A stretch of DNA of 64,000 nucleotides from Streptomyces panaciradicis (GTDB lineage: Bacteria; Actinomycetota; Actinomycetes; Streptomycetales; Streptomycetaceae). Positions within the stretch are counted from its first letter, which is position 1. Every line of letters begins with the position of its first letter. The notes under the pieces are model-generated. The model saw only the letters and a program-made list of their open reading frames with translations. It searched no databases and was not told the origin of the DNA. The position numbers and the translations under genes were made by a program. The stretch spans positions 1 to 64,000 of the forward strand of contig NZ_JAMGBF010000046.1 in the NCBI RefSeq assembly GCF_023516615.1, read 5' to 3'. Shown one piece after another: positions 25,409 through 32,763 of this stretch.

Positions 25409-26263
25409 TCAGGCCGCGCTCGGCCCGCGTCCGCCGCCCTTGCGGCCGCCCTGGCCCATGGCTTCGGCGCGGACCCGGGCGCAGCTGCGGCTGATCAGGC
25501 GTGAGACGTGCATCTGGGAGATGCCGAGCTGGTCGGCGATCCGGCTTTGTGTCATGTCCTCGAAGAAGCGCATGTAGAGGATGGCGCGCTCGCGCTCGGG
25601 CAGGCGGCGCAGGCTCTCCTTGGCGGACTCGCGGTCGACCACGACGTCGTACGACGCGTCGGGGGCGCCCAGGGTGTCCGCGAGGCTGTAGCCGTCGTCG
25701 CCGGCGAGCTCGGCGTCCAGGGAAAGGGTGCTGAAGCTCTCCAGGGCTTCCAGGCCGCAGTTGATCTCGTCCTCGGTGAGCCCGGTGTGGGCGGCGAGGG
25801 CCGCGACGGTGGGTTCGGGGCTGCCGGGCGTCTGGGTGAGCTCGCGGCGGGCCACGCGGACCTTGTTGCGCAGTTCCTGGACGCGGCGGGGCACGCGCAG
25901 CGCCCACATCCGGTCCCGGAAGTGCCGCTTGACCTCGCCGGTGATGGTGGGCACGGCGTAGCTCTCGAAGGCTCCGCGCTCCGGGTCGAACCGGTCGATG
26001 GCCTTGACGAGCCCGAGGGCGGCGACCTGGCGCAAGTCCTCCACCGACTCGCCGCGGTCGCGGAAGCGGCCGGCGATGCGGTGGGCCATGGGGAGCCAGG
26101 CGGTGACCAGTTCGTCGCGTACGGCCTCCCGCTCGGGGCCGTCCTCCAGGACGGTCAGGCGGGCGAAGAGCTCCGCCGTGTCGGGGGCGTCGTCGTGGCG
26201 CCGCGCGGCGGCGCTCTGCGGGGCCTGCGTGCCGGGACGGCTGGTCGAGGTGTCGATGAGCAT
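25409..26263 (-). CDS. RNA polymerase sigma factor, SigB/SigF/SigG family
   Basis: A 284-residue group 3 sigma-70 factor. Region 2 is RFRDRGESVEDLRQVAALGL with KAIDRFDPERGAFESYAVPT and IKRHFRD-like VKRHFRDRMW. Region 3 is LRVPRRVQELRNKV. Region 4 is LPERERAILYMRFFEDMTQSRIADQLGISQMHVSRLI. This is the family controlled by RsbV/RsbW partner switching in Streptomyces stress response and development. AGGAGCG lies 7 bases before the ATG. A GHKL anti-sigma-like gene lies 191 bases upstream on the same strand. The STAS/RsbW/SpoIIE genes at 7465-19673 are plausible regulators. Confidence 0.93.
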   Translation of the reverse strand: MLIDTSTSRPGTQAPQSAAARRHDDAPDTAELFARLTVLEDGPEREAVRDELVTAWLPMAHRIAGRFRDRGESVEDLRQVAALGLVKAIDRFDPERGAFESYAVPTITGEVKRHFRDRMWALRVPRRVQELRNKVRVARRELTQTPGSPEPTVAALAAHTGLTEDEINCGLEALESFSTLSLDAELAGDDGYSLADTLGAPDASYDVVVDRESAKESLRRLPERERAILYMRFFEDMTQSRIADQLGISQMHVSRLISRSCARVRAEAMGQGGRKGGGRGPSAA

Positions 26264-26392
26264 GCGGTTTCGCTCCTGAACGAGGGGTTCCAGGGACTTA
26301 CCGCGGGAGGGTCGACACCCGGACCTGCCGAGGGCCCGGGGCGGTCATGCCGCTCCCGCTGGGCGCCTCCGGTCCGAAGCACGAACCTCCGT

Positions 26393-26417
26393 CTGCCCTG
26401 CGATCGGAGGAACAAAC
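26393..26417 (-). promoter_or_regulatory. Possible SigB/F-type promoter for the sigma gene
   Basis: On the minus strand GTTT, 15 bases and GGGCAG resemble GTTT-N15-GGGTAT with a C in place of the first T of the -10. It lies about 130 bases upstream of the sigma factor ATG. It could be autoregulatory, but the -10 match is weak. Confidence 0.3.
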
Positions 26418-26454
26418 TCCGCTGCTCGAAATAATGTGACCGGCACGGGTCCGC

Positions 26455-26898
26455 TCAGGTCAGAGCGATCACCGCGGTGATGCACTTGCCGCCGGCCGGC
26501 AGCCCGGACACCCGCACGTCACGGGCCAGCCGGCACACGATGGGCCAGCCGCGGCCGCCGGCCTGGAACCGCCCGCGCGGGTCGACGGACGGCCTGGTGA
26601 CCGGTATCTCGTCACTGCGGTCGCTCACCGACACGCACAGACAGGGTCCGGTGACGTCGACGCGGAAGTCCGTGACCCCGCCGCCGTGCAGGATCGCGTT
26701 GGTCGTGAGTTCCGAGGCGACGAGGACGGCGTCACCGAGGGCCTGCGGGTCGCACTGCGTGTGCGTGACACGGCAGCGCTCGGCCACCGCCCGCTCGACG
26801 GCCCGGCGCGCCTCGGCCGGCCTGCGCAGCCGCGTCGGCCCGGAGCCCTGAGCACCCGACGGGTCGTGGGCTGGGTCGGTCGTGTGCCGGTCGCACAT
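26455..26898 (-). CDS. RsbW-like ATP-binding regulatory protein next to the sigma factor
   Basis: A 147-residue GHKL protein. The N-box is AVLVASELTTNAILHGGG, then VSVSDRSDEIPVTRPSV and the lid GRFQAGGRGWPIVCRLA. ATG 26898 is chosen over longer upstream frames because GGGAG lies 7 bases before it. It is followed after 191 bases by the SigB/SigF-type gene on the same strand, the usual place for an anti-sigma kinase. No STAS antagonist is encoded here, so it may use those at 8355-13141. Confidence 0.85.
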   Translation of the reverse strand: MCDRHTTDPAHDPSGAQGSGPTRLRRPAEARRAVERAVAERCRVTHTQCDPQALGDAVLVASELTTNAILHGGGVTDFRVDVTGPCLCVSVSDRSDEIPVTRPSVDPRGRFQAGGRGWPIVCRLARDVRVSGLPAGGKCITAVIALT

Positions 26899-27133
26899 CG
26901 CCTGGCTCCCTGGGGGCTGAGAGAACGGACTGGTCAATCTGTGAACGGCGCGACGGCGCCCGGTCGGCCCGCGTGTGTCGCAGCGGGGTTCGCGCCCCGT
27001 CGCGCCAGGCTTTCTCACGCTGCGTAGCAAAGCGGGTCCTTACCTTCGGCTCACCTTCATACGTCCCGTCAAACCTCCCGGGCGGGCCGTGGTGCGGGCC
27101 ATGGCGCGACGCGAGCGGGGTACAGGGGATTCC

Positions 27134-27355
27134 ATGACCGATGTCGTGGACTCAGACGAACTGCTGCGTCGCCTCCAGCGCGCCCGGGCCTGCGCGCAGC
27201 AGGAGGAGCGGGCGTGGCGGGACCGGCGGGAGGACCTCGGGGCCGCCGACGCGGACCCCGCCCGCGACGCCGTGGTGCGGGCGCTGGCGTACGAGACCGT
27301 GGTGCGGGTGCTGGACGAGATCCTCACTCCGGGTAAGCACGACGAGCCGAGCTGA
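27134..27355 (+). CDS. Hypothetical small charged protein
   Basis: A 73-residue protein, MTDVVDSDELLRRLQRARAC then ALAYETVVRVLDEIL, very rich in Arg/Asp/Glu and predicted to be helical throughout, perhaps a coiled coil. It has no recognised family. AGGGGAT lies just before the ATG. It is divergent from the ATPase gene across 235 bases in which I see no convincing promoter. Confidence 0.55.
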   Translation: MTDVVDSDELLRRLQRARACAQQEERAWRDRREDLGAADADPARDAVVRALAYETVVRVLDEILTPGKHDEPS

Positions 27356-27415
27356 CGGGGCGCCCCTCCGGCGGCCCGTCTATCGGCACCCGCGGCCGCG
27401 GAAACCCGGGGGCGC

Positions 27416-28215
27416 ATGACATCTGATCACCACCGAGCACCCGTACTGGAAGCCCTGGTCGGCTACCACCGGCGAGGAGAGCTCGCGTTCTCGCCCCCCC
27501 GGGCCACAAACAGGCGCGGAGAGCGGACCCCTCGGTACGCGAGGTACTCGGTGACGCGGTGTTTGTCGGGGACATGCTGGCCTCGGGCGGCCTGGACGAC
27601 CGCCTCAGGGAACTCGCGGCCGAGGTGCGCGCCGCCGTCGAGGAGATCGACGGCATGCACGTCGACGACCGTGACGACTTGTGCGGGCAGGGCCTCGCCG
27701 ACGACTTCGACCCGCTGCCGTCCAGAAGGTGGGGCCGCTGGTCAGGCAGACACCGTCGGTGTCGTCGTCCTTGGGCTTGCAGGTGGACATGCACCTCAAC
27801 GACCACCGCCGCATCGGCGGCCGGATCACCCATGCCGACGACCGGGACACCACGGCCCAGTTGCTCGCCGCGCTCAAGGACCTCGCGCAGGCCGCGCCCG
27901 ACCTGCCGTGCGCCCCGCGCGTGGAGGTGCCGGAACCGGCCGAGCTCCGGCCGGCGCAGGCCGTGCCGCCCCGGGACGCGTTCTTCGGCCCGACGGAGGA
28001 CGTGCCCGTCTCGGCCGCCGCGGGGCGGGTGACGGCGGAGATGATCACGCCGTATCCCCCGGGCATCCCGGCGATCCTGCCGGGCGAACGGCTCACCGAG
28101 CTGTCGTGCGCCATCTGACGACCGGTCTGAAGGCGGGGTGAACCTGCCCGACGCGAGCGACCCCGAGCTGAAGACGATCAGGGTCGTGGCGGCGGACGCG
28201 GATCCCGGCGAGTGA
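27416..28215 (+). pseudogene. Decayed Orn/Lys/Arg decarboxylase (PLP enzyme) remnant
   Basis: Pieces of a fold-type I Orn/Lys/Arg decarboxylase appear in order but in different frames. The N-terminus HHRAPVLEALVGYHRRGELAF (27425 on) breaks in the C-run near 27494. GHKQARRADPSVREVLGDAV through GDMLASGGLDDRL continues in another frame. The whole PLP-binding core (about 250 residues in relatives) is missing at 27610, where the text jumps to VRAAVEEIDGMHVDDRDD. A second loss lies at 27718-27775. VDMHLNDHRRIGGRITHADD to MITPYPPGIPAILPGERLTE is the C-terminal domain. Two more frameshifts lie near 28100 and 28138, before the end NLPDASDPELKTIRVV. It cannot be functional. Confidence 0.88.
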
Positions 28216-28259
28216 AACAGGTCACTCGACCCGGTTTCCGCTACGCGAACCTCTCCCGA

Positions 28260-28325
28260 ATGGTTTACCGTTCATGCATACGTGGTGCCGGAGTGGACCG
28301 TACCGTCCTCCGCCATCACCGCTGA
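28260..28325 (+). other. Possible short leader ORF (21 codons)
   Basis: A reading frame from ATG 28260 to TGA 28323-28325 encodes a 21-residue basic peptide starting MVYRSCIRG and ending LRHHR. It stops 3 bases before the terminator stem. The position is that of an attenuator leader peptide, but no ribosome-binding site is seen and no amino-acid run points to a signal. Confidence 0.3.
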
Positions 28326-28364
28326 CGGCCCTGGCTGGCCTCCCCCGTCCAGCCAGGGCTTTTT
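28284..28364 (+). ncRNA. Structured RNA with two stem-loops upstream of the cNMP-binding gene
   Basis: The first hairpin (28284-28320) pairs GGTG with CACC, CGGAG with CTCCG and GAC with GTC around a 6-base loop. The second is the terminator at 28328-28364. Together they could be a small RNA or the leader of the gene at 28484. No clear promoter was found. Confidence 0.4.
28328..28364 (+). terminator. Strong rho-independent terminator
   Basis: An 11-bp perfect stem (28328-28338 with 28349-28359), a 10-base loop, then TTTTT. It is the best canonical terminator in the window. It ends either the pseudogene transcript or a leader RNA of the downstream gene. Confidence 0.85.
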
Positions 28365-28483
28365 CATGCCCTCGGGCGGATCGGCACGAAATGCCGCCGT
28401 CCGCCGAGGTGCTCTCGTCGCTCCGAGCGGCTGAAATGGGCTGAGGCAGACACCGGACCCCGGCCGGCGAGGAGCCCCGCCCC

Positions 28484-28939
28484 ATGACCAAAGCCATCAA
28501 ACTGCTGACCGCCCTTCCCCCGCCCCAACGCGGGCGCCTGATGGCACTCGCCAAGGAGGTGTCCTTCCCCGAGGACACCCGGATCTTCGAGGCCGGGGGC
28601 CGGGCCGACCGATTCTGGGTCATCCGCTCGGGCGCGGTCTCGCTCGACCAGCGGGTCAACTCCCTGCACCGGGTGACCGTGGCGAGCCTGGGCTCCGGCG
28701 ATCTGCTGGGCTGGTCGTGGCTGTTCCCGCCGCACGAGTGGGACTTCGGCGCCGAGGCGTTCAGCCCCGTGCGCGCCTACGAGTTCGACGCGGCCGAGGT
28801 GCTGCAGCTGTGCGAGGAGGACCCGCAGCTGGGGATCGTACTGGTGCGCAGCGTGGCCGAGATCCTGGCGCACCGGCTGGAGATGACCCGCGGCAAGCTC
28901 ATGGAGCAGTACACCTCGCAGCGGCGCCGCTCCCTGTAG
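28484..28939 (+). CDS. Stand-alone cyclic-nucleotide-binding domain protein
   Basis: A 151-residue protein with a Crp/Fnr-type cNMP-binding beta-roll (VSFPEDTRIFEAGGRADRFWVIRSGAVSLDQRV, then VASLGSGDLLGWSWLFPPHEWDFGAEAF) and one long C-terminal helix. The DNA-binding HTH of Crp proteins is absent. The phosphate-binding cassette is not the canonical FGExAL/RxA, so cAMP binding is doubtful. GAGGAG lies 9 bases before the ATG. It sits downstream of the structured leader. It may act as a protein partner rather than as a DNA-binding factor. Confidence 0.82.
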   Translation: MTKAIKLLTALPPPQRGRLMALAKEVSFPEDTRIFEAGGRADRFWVIRSGAVSLDQRVNSLHRVTVASLGSGDLLGWSWLFPPHEWDFGAEAFSPVRAYEFDAAEVLQLCEEDPQLGIVLVRSVAEILAHRLEMTRGKLMEQYTSQRRRSL

Positions 28940-28943
28940 CGCC

Positions 28944-30242
28944 TCACACGCGGTAGCGGCGCAGCGCCGGCACCGCGGCGGCCAGGGCCAGCATCGCCGC
29001 GACGACCAGCAGGCCGCCGCCGGCCACGGCCGCGCGCGGGCCGAAGGCCGAACCCGCGGTGCCGTGCAGGACGTCGGCCAGCCGCGGGCCGCCCGCCACC
29101 ACCACCGTGAACACCCCCTGCATGCGGCCGCGCATCTCGTCGGTGGCGGCGGACAGCAGGATCGCGCCGCGGAAGACCATCGAGACCATGTCGGCGACGC
29201 CGGCCACGGCGAGACAGGCGGCCGCGATCCACAGGTTGCCGCTCAGCCCGAAGCCGGTGATCGCCAGGCCCCAGGCGACGACCGCGCCGATGACCATGAC
29301 GCCGTGCCGGCGGACCCGGGAGAAGGTGCCGGAGAACAGCCCGCCCAGCACGGCGCCGATGGGGATCGACGCGAACAGCAGGCCGAGGGCGAACCCCTCG
29401 CCGTAGGAGCCGTAGGTCTCGGCGGCCAGCTGGGGGAAGAGGGCCCGGGGCATGCCGAAGACCATCGCGATGATGTCGGCGAGGAAGGACAGCAGCAGCA
29501 CCTTGTGCAGGGAGAGGTAGCGGAAGCCCTCCGCGATCGCGCGCACGCCGGCGCGCCGGGTCGTGGCGCCCGCGAGCGGCGGCAGCGACGGCAGCCGGTA
29601 GACCGCCCACACGGTGACGCACAGCGCGAGCGCGTCGATGAGGTACAGCTCCGGCAGGCCGATGACGGGGATCAGGACGCCGGCGAGCAACGGGCCGACG
29701 ACCTGGCCGGTCTGCATGACGGTCGAGCCGAGCGCGTTCGCGGCGGGCAGCTGCCCCTCGGGCACGAGCCGGGCGATGGAGGCGTTGCGGGCGGGGGCGT
29801 TGAGTCCCCAGAAGGCCTGCTGCATCGCCAGCAGCGCCATCAGCACCGCCACCGACCCCAGCCCGGTGACCGCCTGGAGCCAGAACAGCAGCGAGGTGAC
29901 CGCGATACCCGTGTTGGTGATCAGCAGCAGCTTGCGGCGGTCCATGCTGTCGGCGACGGCGCCGCCCCACAGCGCGAACACGATCAGCGGGAGCAGACCG
30001 GCGAGGCTCGCGGCGCCGACCCACGCCGAGGAGTGGGTGATGTCGTAGATCTGCTTGGGCACGGCGACCGCGGTGAGCTGGCTGCCGACCGCGGTGACGA
30101 TCGTGGAGGACCACAGCCTGCGGTAGGCGGGGATGCGCAGCGGGCGGGTGTCCATGGCCCAGCGGCGCCAGCCGCGCCGGGGCGGGTCGACCGCGACCGG
30201 GTCCGGAGTCTGCGGTTCGGTGCTGCTCTCGCTGGTGTCCAC
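28944..30242 (-). CDS. MFS transporter, EntS-like exporter
   Basis: A 432-residue major facilitator protein with about 12 transmembrane helices after a 30-residue Pro-rich N-terminus. RPLRIPAYRRLWSSTIVTAVGSQL opens helix 1. GGAVADSMDRRKLLL is the loop 2-3 signature and LGGLFSGTFSRVRRHG its second-half copy. It resembles the MFS_3/EntS exporters of siderophores and drugs. The substrate is unknown. The GTG start has AGGA 5 bases upstream. It is convergent with the cNMP gene (4 bases apart). Confidence 0.85.
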   Translation of the reverse strand: MDTSESSTEPQTPDPVAVDPPRRGWRRWAMDTRPLRIPAYRRLWSSTIVTAVGSQLTAVAVPKQIYDITHSSAWVGAASLAGLLPLIVFALWGGAVADSMDRRKLLLITNTGIAVTSLLFWLQAVTGLGSVAVLMALLAMQQAFWGLNAPARNASIARLVPEGQLPAANALGSTVMQTGQVVGPLLAGVLIPVIGLPELYLIDALALCVTVWAVYRLPSLPPLAGATTRRAGVRAIAEGFRYLSLHKVLLLSFLADIIAMVFGMPRALFPQLAAETYGSYGEGFALGLLFASIPIGAVLGGLFSGTFSRVRRHGVMVIGAVVAWGLAITGFGLSGNLWIAAACLAVAGVADMVSMVFRGAILLSAATDEMRGRMQGVFTVVVAGGPRLADVLHGTAGSAFGPRAAVAGGGLLVVAAMLALAAAVPALRRYRV

Positions 30243-30339
30243 GGGCTTCCTGGTTGCTCGCTACATCTATCGGGTGCAGGGTTCACTATCGCAGCACCGG
30301 ACGGGAGTTCGGGACACACGGTCGCGAGCGGGCGGACGG

Positions 30340-30954
30340 TCAGGCCCTGACGACGAGCATGCCTCCGATGCCGATCATCGTCGCGGCGACGAGTCCGTCC
30401 AGGACCCGCCAGGCCGACGGTTTGGCCAGCACGCGTCCGAGCAGCCGGCCGCCGAAGCCGAGCGCCGCGAACCAGCAGAGGCTGGCGAGCGCGGCACCGA
30501 GCCCGAAGGTCCAGCGCAGCGCGCCGCGGTCGGCGGCGATCGAGCCGAGCAGGAACACGGTGTCGAGGTAGACGTGCGGGTTGAGCCAGGTCAGCGCCAG
30601 GCAGGTGAGCACGGCGCGCCTGCGCGACCCCGTCGCCTCCCCCTCGGTCCGCAGGGCGCCCTGCGGCCTGATCACCCGGCGGGCGGCGAGCGCGCCGTAG
30701 CAGAGCAGGAACGCGCCGCCGATCCAGCCGACCGCGGTCAGCGCCCGCGGATACGCCACCACGACGGCGCCGACGCCCCCCACCCCCAGGGCGATGAGGA
30801 CGGCGTCGGACAGCGCGCAGATGCCCACCACGGCGAGGACGGCGTCACGGCGGATGCCCTGCCTGAGGACGAAGGCGTTCTGGGCGCCGATGGCGACGAT
30901 GAGCGAGAGGCCGGTGCCGAATCCCGCGGCGGCGGCGGTGAGTGCGCTGGTCAT
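30340..30954 (-). CDS. LysE/ArgO family amino acid exporter
   Basis: A 204-residue membrane protein with six helices. LIVAIGAQNAFVLRQGIRRD is the LysE/ArgO signature, and LTWLNPHVYLDTVFLLGSIA is the second conserved motif. The family exports lysine and arginine. It is divergent from the ArgP-type LysR gene, the usual pairing for regulated basic amino acid export. A TAACGT box 7 bases before the ATG and no ribosome-binding site suggest a leaderless transcript. Confidence 0.93.
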   Translation of the reverse strand: MTSALTAAAAGFGTGLSLIVAIGAQNAFVLRQGIRRDAVLAVVGICALSDAVLIALGVGGVGAVVVAYPRALTAVGWIGGAFLLCYGALAARRVIRPQGALRTEGEATGSRRRAVLTCLALTWLNPHVYLDTVFLLGSIAADRGALRWTFGLGAALASLCWFAALGFGGRLLGRVLAKPSAWRVLDGLVAATMIGIGGMLVVRA

Positions 30955-30990
30955 GACGTCGACGTTAGGGAAGCGATCTCCTGGCGTACA

Positions 30991-31016
30991 GCTAAGGATT
31001 CTTACGTATCATTAGC
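30991..31016. promoter_or_regulatory. LysR-type operator between lysE and argP-like genes
   Basis: Imperfect inverted repeat GCTAAgGATtC..gtATCaTTAGC, 26 bases, centred 17 bases before the regulator ATG and overlapping its TATCAT (-10 candidate, 31007-31012). It is A/T-rich compared with its surroundings and fits the T-N11-A form of LysR sites. It is probably bound by the adjacent ArgP-type protein. Confidence 0.6.
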
Positions 31017-31020
31017 AGCC

Positions 31021-31929
31021 ATGAAGACGGAGCTGACCGAGCTTCCCCTCGACCAGGTGCGCACGCTGCTGGCGGTGGTGGACGAGGGCACCTTCGACGC
31101 GGCCGCCTCGGCGCTGCACGTGACGCCGTCGGCGGTCAGTCAGCGGGTCAAGGCGCTGGAGCAGCGCACGGGACGCGTGCTGCTGATGCGCACCAAACCG
31201 GTGCGGCCCACGGAGTCGGGCGAGGTCGTGGTGCGGTTCGCCCGGCAGCTGGCCCGGCTGGAGCGTGACGCCCGGGCCGAGCTGGGCATGAACGAGGCGG
31301 GCGAGCCGACCCGGGTGTCGATCGCCGTGAACGCCGACTCCCTGGCCACCTGGCTGCTGCCGGCGCTCACCCGGGCACGGCACGAGCCGCCGCTCTGCTT
31401 CGAGCTGCGCCGCGAGGACGAGACGCGCACCGCGTCCCTGCTGCGCGAGGGCCTGGTGATGGCGGCGGTCACCTCCTCGCCCGAGGCGGTCACCGGTTGC
31501 TCGGTGCGCGCCCTCGGCCGGATGCGCTATCTGCCCGTGGCCCAGCCGGACTTCGCCCGCGAACACCTCGACGGGCCGCTGCGGGACGTGCTCGCCGTCG
31601 CGCCCACGGTGGCCTTCGACCGCAGCGACGACCTGCAGGACGCCTTCGTCCGCCGGCTGCGGCGCGGCACCGGGAGCGCGAGCCGGGTAAGGCACTTCGT
31701 GCCCACCTCGGAGGGGTTCGCCGAGTCGGTGGCGGCGGGCCTGGGCTGGGGCCTGGTGCCCGAGGTGCAGGCCGAGCCGCTGCTGCGTGCCGGACGCCTC
31801 GTGGACTTCGCGCCGGGGCGCTGGCTCGACGTGCCCCTGTACTGGCAGCAGTGGAAACTCGACTCCCCCGCGCTGGCCACGGTGGCCGAGGCGGTCACTC
31901 GTGCGGCGGCGCAGGCGCTGCGCGCGTGA
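31021..31929 (+). CDS. LysR-family regulator, ArgP/LysG type
   Basis: A 302-residue LysR regulator. The N-terminal HTH is LDQVRTLLAVVDEGTFDAAASALHVTPSAVSQRVKALEQRTGRVLL. The substrate-binding domain includes RVSIAVNADSLATWLLPAL, a hallmark of ArgP/LysG proteins that sense lysine and arginine. It should activate the divergent exporter gene. The ATG has no ribosome-binding site and lies 8 bases after TATCAT, so the mRNA may be leaderless. Its last 35 bases overlap the convergent TetR gene. Confidence 0.92.
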   Translation: MKTELTELPLDQVRTLLAVVDEGTFDAAASALHVTPSAVSQRVKALEQRTGRVLLMRTKPVRPTESGEVVVRFARQLARLERDARAELGMNEAGEPTRVSIAVNADSLATWLLPALTRARHEPPLCFELRREDETRTASLLREGLVMAAVTSSPEAVTGCSVRALGRMRYLPVAQPDFAREHLDGPLRDVLAVAPTVAFDRSDDLQDAFVRRLRRGTGSASRVRHFVPTSEGFAESVAAGLGWGLVPEVQAEPLLRAGRLVDFAPGRWLDVPLYWQQWKLDSPALATVAEAVTRAAAQALRA

Positions 31930-32638
31930 CCTCCGCCCGCAGCGCCTCCAGCCGCGCGGCGGCACTGTCCAGCAGCATCTCCAGCGCCGTCGGGTAGGCG
32001 CTGTCGACCATCCGCGCGCTCAGCAGCGGGGCGGCCTCGGCGATCCGGGGATGTGTCGTGGCGGGCAGGCGGGCGTAGGTGGAGCGCCACATGTTCTCGT
32101 CGGCGCGCAGCGCGGCGCTCGGCAGGGTCAGGGAGGCGGCGTCGAGGGCGGCGAAGGCCAGGGTCTGGTCGATGAAGGCGTGGTAGACGCGCACGGTGTC
32201 GGCGAGCGGGAAGCCCGCGGTGCGCAGAATGTCCAGCACGGTCTCGTCGGCGGCCAGTTCGTTGGCCCGGCCGGTGACCCGGCTGGTGGTCAGCACGGCC
32301 GCCTGCGGGTGGGCGACGTAGACGGCGTGGATGCGCAGGCCGACGGCGCGCAGGTCCGCCCGCCACTGTCCCGTCGGCCGCCACCCGTCGAGGGCCTGCC
32401 CGATGAGGGCGTCGCCGATGGCGAGCGTGAGGTCGTCCATGCCGCGGAAGTACCGGTAGAGCGTGCTCGGGTCGGCGTCCAGGGCCAGCCCCAGGCGGCG
32501 GGCCGTCAGGCCGGCGCTGCCGTGCTCGCGCAGCATCCGCAGCGCCGTCTCCACGATCAGGCGCTCCGACAGCACGGTGCCGCTCTTGGTGGGCCGCCGC
32601 CTGCGCCGCTTCTCCTCGGGCACCACGGCCTTCGGCAT
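31895..32638 (-). CDS. TetR-family transcriptional regulator (TetR_C-like)
   Basis: A 247-residue repressor. The HTH is SERLIVETALRMLREHGSAGLTARRLGLALDADPSTLYRYFRGMDDL. The large C-terminal ligand domain matches actinobacterial TetR/TetR_C_1 proteins. GGGGAG lies 5 bases before the ATG. It is divergent from the saccharopine dehydrogenase-like gene, the likely target, and overlaps the LysR gene tail-to-tail by 35 bases. Confidence 0.88.
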   Translation of the reverse strand: MPKAVVPEEKRRRRRPTKSGTVLSERLIVETALRMLREHGSAGLTARRLGLALDADPSTLYRYFRGMDDLTLAIGDALIGQALDGWRPTGQWRADLRAVGLRIHAVYVAHPQAAVLTTSRVTGRANELAADETVLDILRTAGFPLADTVRVYHAFIDQTLAFAALDAASLTLPSAALRADENMWRSTYARLPATTHPRIAEAAPLLSARMVDSAYPTALEMLLDSAAARLEALRAEVTRAAPAPPHE

Positions 32639-32670
32639 CGCCGCTCCCCTTCGCTTCGCTTCCCGCTCTT

Positions 32671-32712
32671 ATGCCAACGCCATTGACCTTACGTGAGGGC
32701 CGGGCGTTGTAT
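32671..32712 (+). promoter_or_regulatory. Promoter of the saccharopine dehydrogenase-like gene with possible TetR site
   Basis: TTGACC (32683-32688), 18 bases, TTGTAT (32707-32712), with a leader of about 45 bases before ATG 32764. The imperfect palindrome ATGCCAACGCCAT (32671-32683) overlaps the -35 and may be the TetR operator. Confidence 0.4.
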
Positions 32713-32763
32713 CTGCGGCGGGGCCCCTCCTTCTTCGACCCCGATCGACAGGGAGTGCTTGTC

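Noticed and set aside
27416..28141. 241-codon frame as an intact gene
   Set aside because: Only its first and last few residues match the decarboxylase family; the middle is out of frame. It is part of the pseudogene.
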